NCBI GenBank assembly: GCA_020353135.1
Contig: CP070688.1
Span: forward strand, 3,260,102 to 3,292,905
DNA length: 32,804 bases
DNA from: Chloroflexota bacterium
GTDB taxonomy: Bacteria > Chloroflexota > Anaerolineae > Promineifilales > Promineifilaceae
Reading direction: 5' to 3'
The notes under the pieces are model-generated. The model was not told the DNA's origin, did not search any database, and saw only the letters and a list, made by a program, of their open reading frames with translations. Below are positions 24,339-32,804 of the stretch, piece by piece. Position numbers and translations under genes: made by a program. Position 1 is the stretch's first letter; each line of letters starts with the position of its first letter.

Positions 24339-25064
24339 TCAGACGTTACCGCTGGTCAAGGCTCCCTTCACCTCGGCGATGGCTTTCGTGACTTCAATTT
24401 CCCTCGGGCAGGCATTGGTACAGTTGAAAATGGTGCGGCAGCGCCATACACCGAATTGCTCACCTAAGATCTCTAACCGATCTTCATAGGCCTCGTCGCG
24501 GCTGTCGAAGATAAAGCGATGAGCCTGGACAATGGCGGCCGGTCCGACATAACGATCATTAGCCCAGAAGCTTGGACACGAAGTGGTGCAGGCCGCGCAA
24601 AGGATGCACTTGGTCGTATCATCAAACCTGGATCTGTCGGCCGTTGACTGGAGACGCTCACGTTCGTTCTCCGGCGCGACGCCTTCGTTGACGAAATATG
24701 GCTTGACTGAACGATAATGGTCAAAGAACGGCTCCATATCTACGACGAGGTCCTTGACCACCGGCAAACCCAAAATCGGTTCAACCTGAATCTTGGCGGT
24801 ATCGGCACCTTCTTTCGCCAGGCGACCCACCAAAACCTTGCAGGCCAGCGCATTGGCGCCATTGATGCGCATGGCATCCGAGCCGCACACGCCGTGGGCG
24901 CAAGAGCGTCTTAAGGTCAGCGAACCATCAATTGTCCACTTCACCCGGTGCAACACGTCTAGCACTGAATCCTTTGCATTCACATCTTCAATCGAATACT
25001 TGCCCCACCATGATTTGTTACCCTGCTCTGGGTTAAATCGCCTGATTCGCAGGTCGACTTGCAT
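24339..25064 (-). CDS. sdhB: Succinate dehydrogenase / fumarate reductase iron-sulfur subunit
   Basis: 241 residues. The N-terminal [2Fe-2S] ligands are Cys55, Cys60 and Cys75, with Asp63 as in E. coli SdhB. The C-terminal clusters use CILCAACTTSCP (Cys153, 156, 159, 163) and CRTIFNCTNACP (Cys209, 215, 219), giving [4Fe-4S] and [3Fe-4S]. It carries electrons from the flavin of SdhA to the membrane quinone site. AAGGAGT lies before the ATG. It is the last gene of the operon, separated from sdhA by 174 bp, an unusually long gap. Confidence 0.97.
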   Translation of the reverse strand: MQVDLRIRRFNPEQGNKSWWGKYSIEDVNAKDSVLDVLHRVKWTIDGSLTLRRSCAHGVCGSDAMRINGANALACKVLVGRLAKEGADTAKIQVEPILGLPVVKDLVVDMEPFFDHYRSVKPYFVNEGVAPENERERLQSTADRSRFDDTTKCILCAACTTSCPSFWANDRYVGPAAIVQAHRFIFDSRDEAYEDRLEILGEQFGVWRCRTIFNCTNACPREIEVTKAIAEVKGALTSGNV

Positions 25065-25238
25065 GTCTTACTCCTTAAAGAGTGGCTTACAAATGTTGGC
25101 CGTTGGTCGTTACCCTTTTGCTGATGGTCGGGCGCGGCCCACGGTAAAGGGCGGGCGCCTAGTGTCTTCGCTTCGGAAAGACAAGATTTTCATGATGTTA
25201 GTTTTTGCTCAGAAATCGCCTCCGCATTTTGCCCCGGG

Positions 25239-27023
25239 CTAGTAGACGCGCGGTTTGGGTTCATAGCGACCGAGGGTTACCAGCTTGTACTCAAGGCGAT
25301 AGGTATCGCCATCTCGGAACAAGAAGGTGTGCTTGAGCCACTCGTCGTCGTTGCGTTCCGTGAAGTCGTCTCGGGCATGGGCGCCTCGGCTTTCTTGCCG
25401 GGCCAGGGCCGAGACGGCCGACACCTCGGCCAATTCGAGCAGACAACCGAGTTCCCAGGCTTCAAGAATGTCCGTGTTGAACTGATGACCCTTATCGTCA
25501 ATCTCTATTTGCTCGAACTGCGTCCTGAGAGCGCGCATGTCGCTGACGCCTTTTGAAAGCGTCTCTTCGGTCCTGAAGACGCCCACGTTGGCGGTCATGG
25601 TCTCTTGCATGGCCGCTCGCAATTCGAACGGCCGGGCGCCTCCGCTGCCGTTACGGATGCGCTCAAATTCGGAAACGACCTCCGCGGCCGGATCGTCGGG
25701 CAAGGGCAGCAACTCGCTTTCCTGGCAGTACTCGGCGATGTGCCGGCCGGCGCGCCGGCCGAAAACGACCAGATCGACCAGTGAGTTAGTTCCCAACCGG
25801 TTGGCGCCATGCACGGAGACACAAGCTGCTTCCCCGGCCGCGTAGAGGCCGGGCAATATCGTATTCGAGGCGTCGATTACGACCCGGCCTTCGACGTCGG
25901 TTGGGATGCCGCCCATGGCGTAATGAGCCGTCGGCTGGACTGGCATAGGCTCTTTTACGGGATCGACGCCAAGATAAGTACGCGTGAAGTCGGCAATATC
26001 TGGTAACTTCTCCTCAATGTAGGCGGCGTCAATACGCCTATCCTCGCCAGCCTGCTCGAAATAGTGATTAACGGTTTCGGGTCGAACGTCGAGGTGGACA
26101 TAGTTACTGCCACCGATACCGCGCCCAGCCTGTACTTCCAGGAATATCGCCCGACTGACCACGTCGCGACCGGCCAGGTCCTTTATGGTTGGCGCGTATC
26201 GTTCCATGAATCGCTCCCCTTCGCCGTTAATCAACACGCCGCCTTCGCCACGAACGCCCTCGGTGATCAGAATACCCAGCCGAAAAATGCCGGTGGGATG
26301 GAATTGGAAGAACTCCATATCTTCCAGAGGAATTCCGCGCCGCAAGCAGATGGCTGCGCCGTCGCCGGTCAACGAATGGGCGTTGGACGTTACCTCCCAA
26401 CAGCGCCCCCAGCCGCCAGTGGCGAAGAGCACCGCCTTACTGTGAAACACGTGAAACTCGCCGGTGGCGATCGAGATTGCTACCGCGCCTCGAACCGTAT
26501 CGCCGACGCGAATCAAATCAACGACATGAAACTCATCGAAGAAATTGACCTCGTTCTTAATACATTGTTGGTAGAGGGTTTGCAGAATCATGTGGCCCGT
26601 ACGATCGGCCGCGTGGCACGCGCGCATGACCGGTTTTCCGGTGTCATTGTTGGTATGGCCGCCAAAGCGCCGCTGTGAGATCTTCCCTTCGGCCGTGCGA
26701 TCAAAGGGCAACCCCATGTGCTCTAATTCGATGACGGTCTCAATTGCTTCCTGGCAGAGCACATCTACAGCGTCCTGGTCAGCCAAATAATCAGACCCTT
26801 TGACGGTGTCGTAAGCGTGCCATTCCCAACGGTCTTCTTCCAAGTTACCGAGAGCCGCGCCTATTCCACCCTGAGCGGCGCCGGTGTGCGATCGAGTCGG
26901 ATAAAGTTTGGAAATGACCGCCACATTGGCATCGCGGCTGGCATACAAAGCGGCCATCAGACCAGCGCCACCGGCGCCCACGATGACCGCGTCAAATGTA
27001 TGAGTCTTGACCTTATTATTCAT
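25239..27023 (-). CDS. sdhA: Succinate dehydrogenase / fumarate reductase flavoprotein subunit
   Basis: 594 residues from the ATG at 27023; a longer frame to 27155 overlaps sdhD and is unlikely. The FAD motif GAGGAG is at 16-21 and the covalent FAD histidine is His46 in SHTGAAQGG. The substrate-binding region includes QFHPTGI and the catalytic-Arg segment of the family around HYAMGGI. Oxidises succinate to fumarate in the TCA cycle, or the reverse, and passes electrons to SdhB. The Shine-Dalgarno is modest (AGAGAAG). The direction of use in vivo cannot be told from sequence. Confidence 0.97.
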   Translation of the reverse strand: MNNKVKTHTFDAVIVGAGGAGLMAALYASRDANVAVISKLYPTRSHTGAAQGGIGAALGNLEEDRWEWHAYDTVKGSDYLADQDAVDVLCQEAIETVIELEHMGLPFDRTAEGKISQRRFGGHTNNDTGKPVMRACHAADRTGHMILQTLYQQCIKNEVNFFDEFHVVDLIRVGDTVRGAVAISIATGEFHVFHSKAVLFATGGWGRCWEVTSNAHSLTGDGAAICLRRGIPLEDMEFFQFHPTGIFRLGILITEGVRGEGGVLINGEGERFMERYAPTIKDLAGRDVVSRAIFLEVQAGRGIGGSNYVHLDVRPETVNHYFEQAGEDRRIDAAYIEEKLPDIADFTRTYLGVDPVKEPMPVQPTAHYAMGGIPTDVEGRVVIDASNTILPGLYAAGEAACVSVHGANRLGTNSLVDLVVFGRRAGRHIAEYCQESELLPLPDDPAAEVVSEFERIRNGSGGARPFELRAAMQETMTANVGVFRTEETLSKGVSDMRALRTQFEQIEIDDKGHQFNTDILEAWELGCLLELAEVSAVSALARQESRGAHARDDFTERNDDEWLKHTFLFRDGDTYRLEYKLVTLGRYEPKPRVY

Positions 27024-27094
27024 TGTTGCTTCTTCTCTAGAGTTCTTAACCAACTTGGCCACAATCCGGCCGTATCCGGTTACTTGAACGGAGT

Positions 27095-27487
27095 TTACTC
27101 GGCGGTCGCCATCACCGACTCCGGACTGAACGAAAAAATGGCTACGGCAGACCATAGTACGGTGACGATGATGAGTACGACGATTACCCTGGCCACTATC
27201 ATAACCGTCCGCGGATTGTGAATATAATCCTCCAGTACCTGCCGCAACCCATTAAAACCATGGGTGATAGCGAAAATGAGCAGGAGAAGATCGTAGGCCC
27301 GCCAGCCCCAGGATCGCCAGACGTCGGCGACCACCTGTAGGGTCAGATTATGCACATCGCGAAACACATGTTGAAGAAGCATATGTCCCACTGCAAGCAG
27401 CAGGAGCAATACGCCTGATAACCGCATAAACAGAAAAGCGTATCGCTCAAGATTGCTTCTAGGCTTGAAGTGACGGGTGGTAGCCAT
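27095..27487 (-). CDS. sdhD: Succinate dehydrogenase membrane anchor subunit
   Basis: 130 residues with three membrane helices (about 20-40, 65-80, 95-120). The second contains the likely heme b ligand His in [27 protein letters not shown] lies before the ATG. With SdhC it anchors SdhAB and binds menaquinone. It ends 71 bp before sdhA and starts 49 bp after sdhC. Given that sdhC shows the same HGFNG/HAFNG motif, the C and D names follow gene order and could be swapped. Confidence 0.88.
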   Translation of the reverse strand: MATTRHFKPRSNLERYAFLFMRLSGVLLLLLAVGHMLLQHVFRDVHNLTLQVVADVWRSWGWRAYDLLLLIFAITHGFNGLRQVLEDYIHNPRTVMIVARVIVVLIIVTVLWSAVAIFSFSPESVMATAE

Positions 27488-27536
27488 AGAACTTCCTTCT
27501 CTTCAATATGCAAGTTTCCTCTATAGTCAATTCAGA

Positions 27537-27986
27537 TTAGGGGGTGGGAAAAGTCATGCAGCTCTGGCCAATCTCCGCTAACTCGGTACAGTGACCGATC
27601 GTGCGGCTGAGCATGAACAAGGCAATGGGCGTGAACGTGAGGCCAAACAGAACCCAGACGGCGACGGCCGACCGGCGCTCATAGCGCCACCATTCTGGCT
27701 TGAAATCCAGCAGCGTGATGCGAATGCCATTGAAAGCATGAAAAAGCACGGCGCCCATCAGGCCGATTTCTCCTAGACTAAAGGGCAGCCACTTAAAGAC
27801 CTCGACGGTGTAGCTATAGGCTTCTGGCCAAAACGTGGCGTTGGCTGTGTCCCACACATGGATTATCAAGAACAACAGGATGGCCAAGCCAGATAGACGG
27901 TGGGAAATCCAGCTCCAGTGCCCCCAAAGACCGCGATAACGCAGCGCTTCGCGTAGCGTGAGCTTCAGCGTGGATTCTGATTGCAT
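27537..27986 (-). CDS. sdhC: Succinate dehydrogenase cytochrome b556 subunit
   Basis: 149 residues from the ATG at 27986, which has GGAGG seven bases upstream; the frame extends to 28061 without a start signal. Three helices; the conserved SHRLSGLAILLFLIIHVWD (about 28-47) and VLFHAFNGIRITLLD (about 80-95) are typical of SdhC, with histidines for heme b and quinone. First gene of the sdhCDAB operon. The promoter must lie in the 183-bp divergent gap to the GNAT-like gene; a TATAGT box at about 28061-28066 on the minus strand is a weak -10 candidate without a good -35. Confidence 0.9.
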   Translation of the reverse strand: MQSESTLKLTLREALRYRGLWGHWSWISHRLSGLAILLFLIIHVWDTANATFWPEAYSYTVEVFKWLPFSLGEIGLMGAVLFHAFNGIRITLLDFKPEWWRYERRSAVAVWVLFGLTFTPIALFMLSRTIGHCTELAEIGQSCMTFPTP

Positions 27987-28169
27987 TGTCTGCCTCCGCG
28001 AGAATGGTTTAAGAGTTCTGGATAGTGTGCCAAGCCTGACAAATCGATACGCTAATTTCAACTATAGCACAACCGAGCCAATCGCGAAAAAGCTGCAGCC
28101 TGAGTAACGGCTAGATGCCGTTCACTGATTCCTTGCCAGCAGGTATTGCGCCTGTTAAACTTCACTCCA

Positions 28170-29150
28170 ATGATACGCCCATTTCAATTGCGAGACTTGG
28201 GTCTCGTTCATCGGCTTGGCGATCGAGGCGTTGTATTTCAGACGCAGGCCGCGCTAACGACCGTTCCGCATCCTGTACGGCACGCCCTGTTTAACATGCT
28301 GATGGGTGGAAACAGCACAACCTACATCTGGAAGTCGAAAAATCCCGACGCGGCCGCCTTCGTTCAGCTTAATCTGGAGGAAGGCCAGCCAAATGCCCAT
28401 TTGGCCAGCATCGGCGTCGAGGTGGCTGAGGGTGAGCCGGATGACCAAAGCCCATCCGACGAAGACATATGGCTACCCTTGTTGGACCAGTTGGTGGTTG
28501 TTTCAGGTCGGCGAGGGGTGCATAATCTCATTGCCGAGGCGGCCGAAGATGGACCTGAGTTGCGGGTGTTGCGACGAGCCGGCTTTGTCGTCTACACTCG
28601 TCAAGATATATGGATAAACGACCAGCTTGATCCGAACGGAACAACTGGTCTCCTGGTTGAACGAGAATCGATTGATGATTGGGATATCAACGTTTTGTAC
28701 TCGAGTATTGTGCCTGGCATGATCCAGTCGGTGGAGCCCGGTCCGCCCCTGGCAACCGGCCAGAATTGGGTGTTGCGCGAGGACGGTGAATTGACAGCCT
28801 ATGTTCACGTCTGCTCGGGCCCTGTCGCCAACTGGATGAGACTATTCATTCATCCGAATGCGCGTACCAAGCCGAAAAGCATCATCGAGGCGGCGTTGCA
28901 GACGCTATCTCCGACGGCAGAGCACCCGGTTTTTTGTTGTGTGCGCCGGTATCAGAGTTGGCTACTGAGTGCGCTGGAGAAGGCCGGATTTCGGCCGTGG
29001 GGCAGCCAGGCTGTGATGGTAAAACACATTGTTCAGCGTATTGAATCTCCGGCTCCGGCGGCTAAAAACGTCATTGAACCTAAGGCCGTGCCAGGATCTA
29101 CTACGCTAATTCAGGGCATGAGCAGCGGCAACAGCCGAAACGGGCAGTAG
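28170..29150 (+). CDS. GNAT-like protein of unknown function
   Basis: 326 residues from the ATG at 28170; an in-frame TTG at 28146 is an alternative. No Shine-Dalgarno is obvious. The start MIRPFQLRDL is a typical acetyltransferase opening, and two segments (ELRVLRRAGFVVYTRQDIW near 130-150 and WLLSALEKAGFRPWGSQAVM near 270-290) look like the last strands of two GNAT domains, but the acetyl-CoA loop is not clear. The C-terminal tail is Pro/Ser rich. It may be a degenerate tandem GNAT. It lies 20 bp before the SpoIIIAA-like gene, so the two may be cotranscribed. Confidence 0.7.
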   Translation: MIRPFQLRDLGLVHRLGDRGVVFQTQAALTTVPHPVRHALFNMLMGGNSTTYIWKSKNPDAAAFVQLNLEEGQPNAHLASIGVEVAEGEPDDQSPSDEDIWLPLLDQLVVVSGRRGVHNLIAEAAEDGPELRVLRRAGFVVYTRQDIWINDQLDPNGTTGLLVERESIDDWDINVLYSSIVPGMIQSVEPGPPLATGQNWVLREDGELTAYVHVCSGPVANWMRLFIHPNARTKPKSIIEAALQTLSPTAEHPVFCCVRRYQSWLLSALEKAGFRPWGSQAVMVKHIVQRIESPAPAAKNVIEPKAVPGSTTLIQGMSSGNSRNGQ

Positions 29151-29170
29151 GAACACATTTCTATAACTTC

Positions 29171-30817
29171 ATGAATGAAAACCAGAGACAATTAATCGAG
29201 GATTTGCGCATGCTCCTGGCCATCGTGCCCGGTGATGTGCGCGCCGCATTGGAGGAAATCGGCCGCGAGGATGAGTTGCTCGAGGTCGTCTTGGATCTTG
29301 GGCGACGACCGGCCGCTCGCTATGTTTGGGGCGAGAAAACGTTGCGCGAAGCTGAGGTCACCAGGGAAGAGATCGACGGTGTCGTCGCCAATGTCGGCGA
29401 TTTCGACGACGACAATCGCGCGGGCATCGCGCGTACGTTGCATCGTATCGCGGCAATACGCAACCGCCGAGGCGAAGTCGTTGGCTTGACCTGCCGCGTC
29501 GGGCGGGCAGTGTACGGCACAATCAACATCGTCGCCGACCTGATCGACGATGGCGAAAGCATTCTGCTACTTGGCCGTCCCGGCGTCGGCAAGACGACAA
29601 TGCTTCGCGAAATGGCGCGCGTGCTGTCGGAGAAAAAGCGAGTGATCATCGTCGATACCTCAAACGAAATCGGCGGCGACGGCGATATACCGCATCCGGC
29701 CGTAGGCAGGGCCAGGCGCATGCAGGTGCCGAAGCCGGCCTTTCAGCATGAGACGATGATCGAGGCGGTTGAGAATCACAACCCCGAAGTGATCATTATC
29801 GACGAGATCGGCCGGGAGCGAGAAGCGGCCGCGGCCAGAACAATCAATGAACGAGGCGTACAACTCATCGGCACCGCTCATGGCAACACTATCGAGAATC
29901 TGCTTCTCAACCCGACCTTATCGGATCTTGTGGGTGGGATCGAAAGCGTTACGTTGTCTGATGAAGAAGCGCGGCGGAGAGGAACTCAGAAGACGGTTTT
30001 GGAACGTCGGGCGCCGCCGACTTTTGACATTCTAATCGAGATTCAGGATCGTCAGCGGCTAGCGATTCACCGCAACGTGGCGGCCTCGGTCGACTCAATG
30101 TTGCGTGGCCATCCGCTTGGTCTTGAACTGCGCTATCGTGACGAAGACGGCGAGATCCAGGTAGAACAAGAAGAGGCCTGGAAAGTGCCCGCGCCTGAAT
30201 TCGCGCGTCGTCGCGACACCAAAGGACAGAATAATGGCCGGCAGCAAGATCGCCCGCGCCAGGTAAAAGGCAGCCAGACGGAGCGGAGATTTGCCCAAAG
30301 CGACCGTACTGCGACGCAGGCGAGGCGCGGCCCCAGGACTGTCAAAGTATTCGCCTATGGCGTGGCCAGGAACCGCTTGTTACAAGCGGCTCGCACTCTA
30401 AACGTGTCCGTGGAAGTTGTGAACGACCTCGATCAAGCTGAGGTCATGGTCACCCTCAAAAGCTACTTTCGACGGCAGCGCAAGCTGATTATCGATGCCC
30501 AGAATCGACGCATTCCTGTGTACGTTTTGCGAGCCAACACGATTACGCAGATGGAGAATTTCTTGATCGAGGCTCTTGGCCTGGAGGTGACGCCGACTGA
30601 TCCATTTGAACAGGCTATTGCCGAAACTGAAAAGGCCATCCGTTTGGTCCAGTCCGGGCAGAATAGCGTTGATTTGGCGCCGGTAAGCAGTGCAGTCCGG
30701 CGCTATCAACACCAGATGGCTCGTCAGGCTAATCTCGTCTCGCACAGCTATGGCAAGGGCGCCAATCGTCATGTGCGGATTTTCAGAACGCCTCGCAACC
30801 AGGATGCGGCGCTCTGA
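29171..30817 (+). CDS. SpoIIIAA/Ycf45-like AAA ATPase with R3H domain
   Basis: 548 residues. An N-terminal SpoIIIAA-type region is followed by a P-loop ATPase: Walker A GRPGVGKTT (135-143), Walker B VIIIDEIGRE (208-217), and the sensor stretch LIGTAHGNTIENLL. A linker rich in Gln and Arg (about 345-395) follows, then an unannotated alpha/beta segment, and at the end an R3H nucleic-acid binding motif (RRYQHQMARQANLVSHSYG, about 515-533). This protein is common in Chloroflexota, Firmicutes and cyanobacteria/chloroplasts; function uncertain, likely RNA or ssDNA binding. In tandem with tmk, 20 bp upstream of it. Confidence 0.87.
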   Translation: MNENQRQLIEDLRMLLAIVPGDVRAALEEIGREDELLEVVLDLGRRPAARYVWGEKTLREAEVTREEIDGVVANVGDFDDDNRAGIARTLHRIAAIRNRRGEVVGLTCRVGRAVYGTINIVADLIDDGESILLLGRPGVGKTTMLREMARVLSEKKRVIIVDTSNEIGGDGDIPHPAVGRARRMQVPKPAFQHETMIEAVENHNPEVIIIDEIGREREAAAARTINERGVQLIGTAHGNTIENLLLNPTLSDLVGGIESVTLSDEEARRRGTQKTVLERRAPPTFDILIEIQDRQRLAIHRNVAASVDSMLRGHPLGLELRYRDEDGEIQVEQEEAWKVPAPEFARRRDTKGQNNGRQQDRPRQVKGSQTERRFAQSDRTATQARRGPRTVKVFAYGVARNRLLQAARTLNVSVEVVNDLDQAEVMVTLKSYFRRQRKLIIDAQNRRIPVYVLRANTITQMENFLIEALGLEVTPTDPFEQAIAETEKAIRLVQSGQNSVDLAPVSSAVRRYQHQMARQANLVSHSYGKGANRHVRIFRTPRNQDAAL

Positions 30818-30837
30818 GTGCAAAGCCACACCTGGCA

Positions 30838-31467
30838 ATGTTTGTAACATTCGAGGGCTCGGAGGGGAGCGGGAAGTCGACCCAAATTGCTCTGTTGGCT
30901 GACTACCTGCGAGGAAAGGGCTATCGCGTGGCGACAACGCGTGAACCGGGCGGAACCCTGATCGGCGAACAAGTTCGTGGTTGTTTACATGATGTGGCCA
31001 ACCGGGAAATGACTGCTGCGGCCGAGGTATTGCTTTATTCGGCGTCGCGCGCGCAATTGGTGGAAGAGGTGATCCGGCCGGCCCTCCAGGAGAGCTATGT
31101 AGTCCTCAGCGACCGTTATGCGGATAGCACCCTGGCTTATCAAGGTTACGGCCGGCTTCTAAATCTGGATACGCTTGCCACAATAACGCAGTTGGCCACC
31201 GGCGGCCTCAAACCTGATTTGAGCCTCTTTCTGGACGTCGACGTTGAAGAAGGTCTTACGCGGCGGTCGGAAGGCGGTGAAGAGATGAACCGCATGGATC
31301 TGCAGACGTTGGCCTTTTACCAAAGGGTAAGGGAGGGGTATCTGAGTATGATCGCTGCCGAGCCTGACCGCTGGGTAATCGTGGATGCCAGCCGCGCTGT
31401 GGAAGCCATTCAGGAAGATGTCAGACGGCACGTCGAGTCGCGTCTAACCGCACACACCGGTAAATAG
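30838..31467 (+). CDS. tmk: Thymidylate kinase
   Basis: 209 residues. Phosphorylates dTMP to dTDP. Walker A GSEGSGKST (8-16), the TTREPGGT motif (about 34-41), and the DRYADSTLAYQGYGR (about 92-106) substrate/LID region are all present. Normal length. The start is the ATG at 30838. It ends 4 bp before the convergent FmdB-like gene. Confidence 0.96.
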   Translation: MFVTFEGSEGSGKSTQIALLADYLRGKGYRVATTREPGGTLIGEQVRGCLHDVANREMTAAAEVLLYSASRAQLVEEVIRPALQESYVVLSDRYADSTLAYQGYGRLLNLDTLATITQLATGGLKPDLSLFLDVDVEEGLTRRSEGGEEMNRMDLQTLAFYQRVREGYLSMIAAEPDRWVIVDASRAVEAIQEDVRRHVESRLTAHTGK

Positions 31468-31471
31468 GGCA

Positions 31472-31861
31472 CTAGAATTCATCAATGCCTGGACCTGCAC
31501 TGTCGGACAGATCAGGCATCGACTCCTCTATCGATTCGGGCGACTGGCCGCTTTCCAGGCGCTCCACAACTTCAGTGAATTCTGGCCCCAAATCCTCGCC
31601 CATTTCCTCTGACATGCGGCGCATTGTCTGGCCCATTGCACGAGGATCGTCTTGATCGAGTCCGGCCAACAGTGTATCAGGGTTCATCGAGTCTAGGCGC
31701 GACTCCTCTGATTTGCCAACGGCGATTCGGCCGATCACCCGTCTAAGGTTCGCGCCGCCACAATGGGTACAAGCGGGCGCTGCCAAGTCGTATTCCTCAT
31801 AAGAGAAAAACAATCTGACCGGCCGATCACAGTCGTAACAACGATATTCATAATATGGCAT
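31472..31861 (-). CDS. FmdB-family zinc-ribbon protein
   Basis: 129 residues. The N-terminal zinc ribbon has two CxxC pairs, Cys8/Cys11 (YRCYDCDRP) and Cys31/Cys34 (ACTHCGG), the FmdB/CxxC_CXXC_SSSS type. The rest is an acidic, Met/Glu-rich tail ending in DSAGPGIDEF. Such proteins are proposed regulators or ribosome-associated factors; function is not established. An AAAGGAGC lies 14 bases upstream of the ATG, unusually far. It is divergent from gmk across 88 bp. Confidence 0.85.
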   Translation of the reverse strand: MPYYEYRCYDCDRPVRLFFSYEEYDLAAPACTHCGGANLRRVIGRIAVGKSEESRLDSMNPDTLLAGLDQDDPRAMGQTMRRMSEEMGEDLGPEFTEVVERLESGQSPESIEESMPDLSDSAGPGIDEF

Positions 31862-31949
31862 TTGGTCCGGCGCGCTCCTTTCTATGACCTTGTAACAAGA
31901 CCCTGGTAGAATTGGATAGTTGTTGTACAGTGCAAGTTTCGATTAGGCT

Positions 31950-32606
31950 GTGAACATTATATTGGGTGCAGAAACAGGTGCAAATTTGGCTGACATTGAT
32001 CCTTATGCAAGATCCGTCTACCCACTGCTTATAGTCATTTCCGGACCCTCTGGCGTGGGCAAGGACACGGTGGCCAAGCTGATGATGGCCAACCAGGACG
32101 CGTTCTACTTCGTCGTAACGGCCACGACTCGGGGGTCCAGAGCTGGAGAAGTTCATGGACGCGATTATTTCTTCATATCGCATGATGACTTCGCGCGCAT
32201 GATTGAAGAGGATGAATTGCTGGAATACGCCATTGTCTATAACGATTATAAGGGTGTACCAAAACAGCAAATCCGCGATGCGCTGAACAGTGGTCGGGAC
32301 GTGATCATGCGGGTTGACGTGCAAGGCGCGGCGACCATTCGCAAACTGGTAGCCAATGCCATATTCATTTTCTTGACTGCGGAATCAGAAGAGGCGCTTG
32401 TGAATCGGCTTCGCGAGCGCAAGTCAGAAACGGCTGAAGGGCTCAATCTGCGCATCGCCACGGCTCGCCAGGAGATGAAAAGGGTCAAAGAGTTTGACTA
32501 CTGCGTGGTAAATGCCGAGGGCCAACAGGAAGCGGCCGTAGCCACTATCTTGTCAATCATTGAAGCTGAGCATCATCGCGTCGAACAGCGGAGAATCTCG
32601 CTTTGA
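31950..32606 (+). CDS. gmk: Guanylate kinase
   Basis: 218 residues from a GTG at 31950. The first 25 residues before PLLIVISGPSG are longer than usual and no ATG is in frame; a TTG at about 31986 is another option. Walker A is GPSGVGKDT, the GMP-binding region TATTRGSRAGEVHGRDYFF is present, and the catalytic NDYKGVP and DVQGAATIRKL segments are intact. It converts GMP to GDP. Stop is TGA. The stop overlaps an ATG (TGATG) beginning a further frame (MFNGLLRVGLA) that is cut by the contig-end repeat. Confidence 0.93.
   Translation: MNIILGAETGANLADIDPYARSVYPLLIVISGPSGVGKDTVAKLMMANQDAFYFVVTATTRGSRAGEVHGRDYFFISHDDFARMIEEDELLEYAIVYNDYKGVPKQQIRDALNSGRDVIMRVDVQGAATIRKLVANAIFIFLTAESEEALVNRLRERKSETAEGLNLRIATARQEMKRVKEFDYCVVNAEGQQEAAVATILSIIEAEHHRVEQRRISL
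32302..32464 (+). repeat. Internal copy of a 163-bp near-exact direct repeat (in gmk)
   Basis: Identical to 32642-32804 except at one base (A at 32367, T at 32707). The offset is 340 bp. This copy lies inside the intact gmk frame. Confidence 0.95.
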
Positions 32607-32640
32607 TGTTCAACGGTTTGCTGCGGGTAGGGCTCGCTAA

Positions 32641-32804
32641 ATGATCATGCGGGTTGACGTGCAAGGCGCGGCGACCATTCGCAAACTGGTAGCCAATGCC
32701 ATATTCTTTTTCTTGACTGCGGAATCAGAAGAGGCGCTTGTGAATCGGCTTCGCGAGCGCAAGTCAGAAACGGCTGAAGGGCTCAATCTGCGCATCGCCA
32801 CGGC
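32641..32804 (+). pseudogene. Truncated second copy of part of gmk at the contig end
   Basis: Repeats codons of the gmk middle region (from VIMRVDVQG to LNLRIAT) and runs off the end. The base before the shared segment is A instead of G, turning the gmk GTG codon into ATG. The single internal mismatch changes Ile to Phe (AIFIFL to AIFFFL). No P-loop and no end are present, so it cannot make a working kinase. It interrupts a new frame that starts at 32606 with the stop of gmk. It most likely marks a contig-end assembly error; a real partial duplication is possible. Confidence 0.7.

Noticed and set aside
24318..24340. Terminator between the nucleoside kinase and sdhB
   Set aside because: The only stem is 5 bp with a 13-base loop and no T run.
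25065..25238. 27-codon minus-strand frame between sdhA and sdhB
   Set aside because: No ribosome-binding site and no recognisable features.
26064..26678. 204-codon plus-strand frame opposite sdhA
   Set aside because: Lies entirely within well-conserved sdhA coding sequence on the other strand.

Overview
The window looks like one complete contig of a bacterium with moderately high GC. I infer Chloroflexota (Anaerolineae-like). The grounds are lipoproteins with long acidic or Thr/Pro-rich linkers, a TGS-type nucleoside kinase, a SpoIIIAA-like R3H ATPase followed by tmk and gmk, and MenA with a menaquinone-type succinate dehydrogenase. No 16S or other marker gene is present to confirm this. Nearly all the sequence is coding. 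I see no tRNA, rRNA, CRISPR array, phage or insertion sequence.

Left end (1-5300): a DsrE2-type sulfur-trafficking protein faces a two-gene unit on the minus strand. The first gene of that unit is a multiheme c-type cytochrome lipoprotein. Its reading frame is interrupted by one in-frame TGA, and a SECIS-like hairpin starts just downstream, so it is a selenoprotein candidate. The second gene is an 883-residue lipoprotein carrying six rhodanese domains as three tandem A-B pairs. The pairing of a rhodanese lipoprotein with a (seleno) multiheme cytochrome recalls the ExtH / ExtKL pair of Geobacter-type extracellular electron transfer or selenite/tellurite loci. No porin or third partner is seen here. 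This is the most novel part of the window. A sigma70-like promoter, an upstream palindrome and strong terminators frame it.

5300-8600: a GltD-family NAD(P)H oxidoreductase, a small four-cysteine protein and an ArsR-family regulator lie in tandem on the minus strand, with inverted repeats upstream of the regulator, preceded by an unknown 164-residue protein. 8600-16700: menA (menaquinone) on the plus strand, then a minus-strand run of an SsuABC/TauABC-like importer, a tandem GNAT protein, a UbiD-family decarboxylase and an acyl-CoA carboxylase beta subunit.

16700-21300: a YbaK-like deacylase, an MDR dehydrogenase, a TPR protein, ATP-dependent PEP carboxykinase and an unknown protein. 21300-24320: a consensus promoter, a structured transcript of about 215 nt ending in a strong terminator (small RNA or attenuating leader), a lytic transglycosylase and a TGS-domain nucleoside kinase. 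24339-27986: the sdhCDAB operon on the minus strand. SDH and MenA would supply the menaquinone-linked electron flow that a surface cytochrome could use.

28170-32804: a GNAT-like protein, a SpoIIIAA/R3H ATPase, thymidylate kinase, an FmdB zinc ribbon and guanylate kinase. The last 163 bases repeat an internal part of gmk with one mismatch, which looks like a contig-end assembly artefact but could be a real partial duplication.
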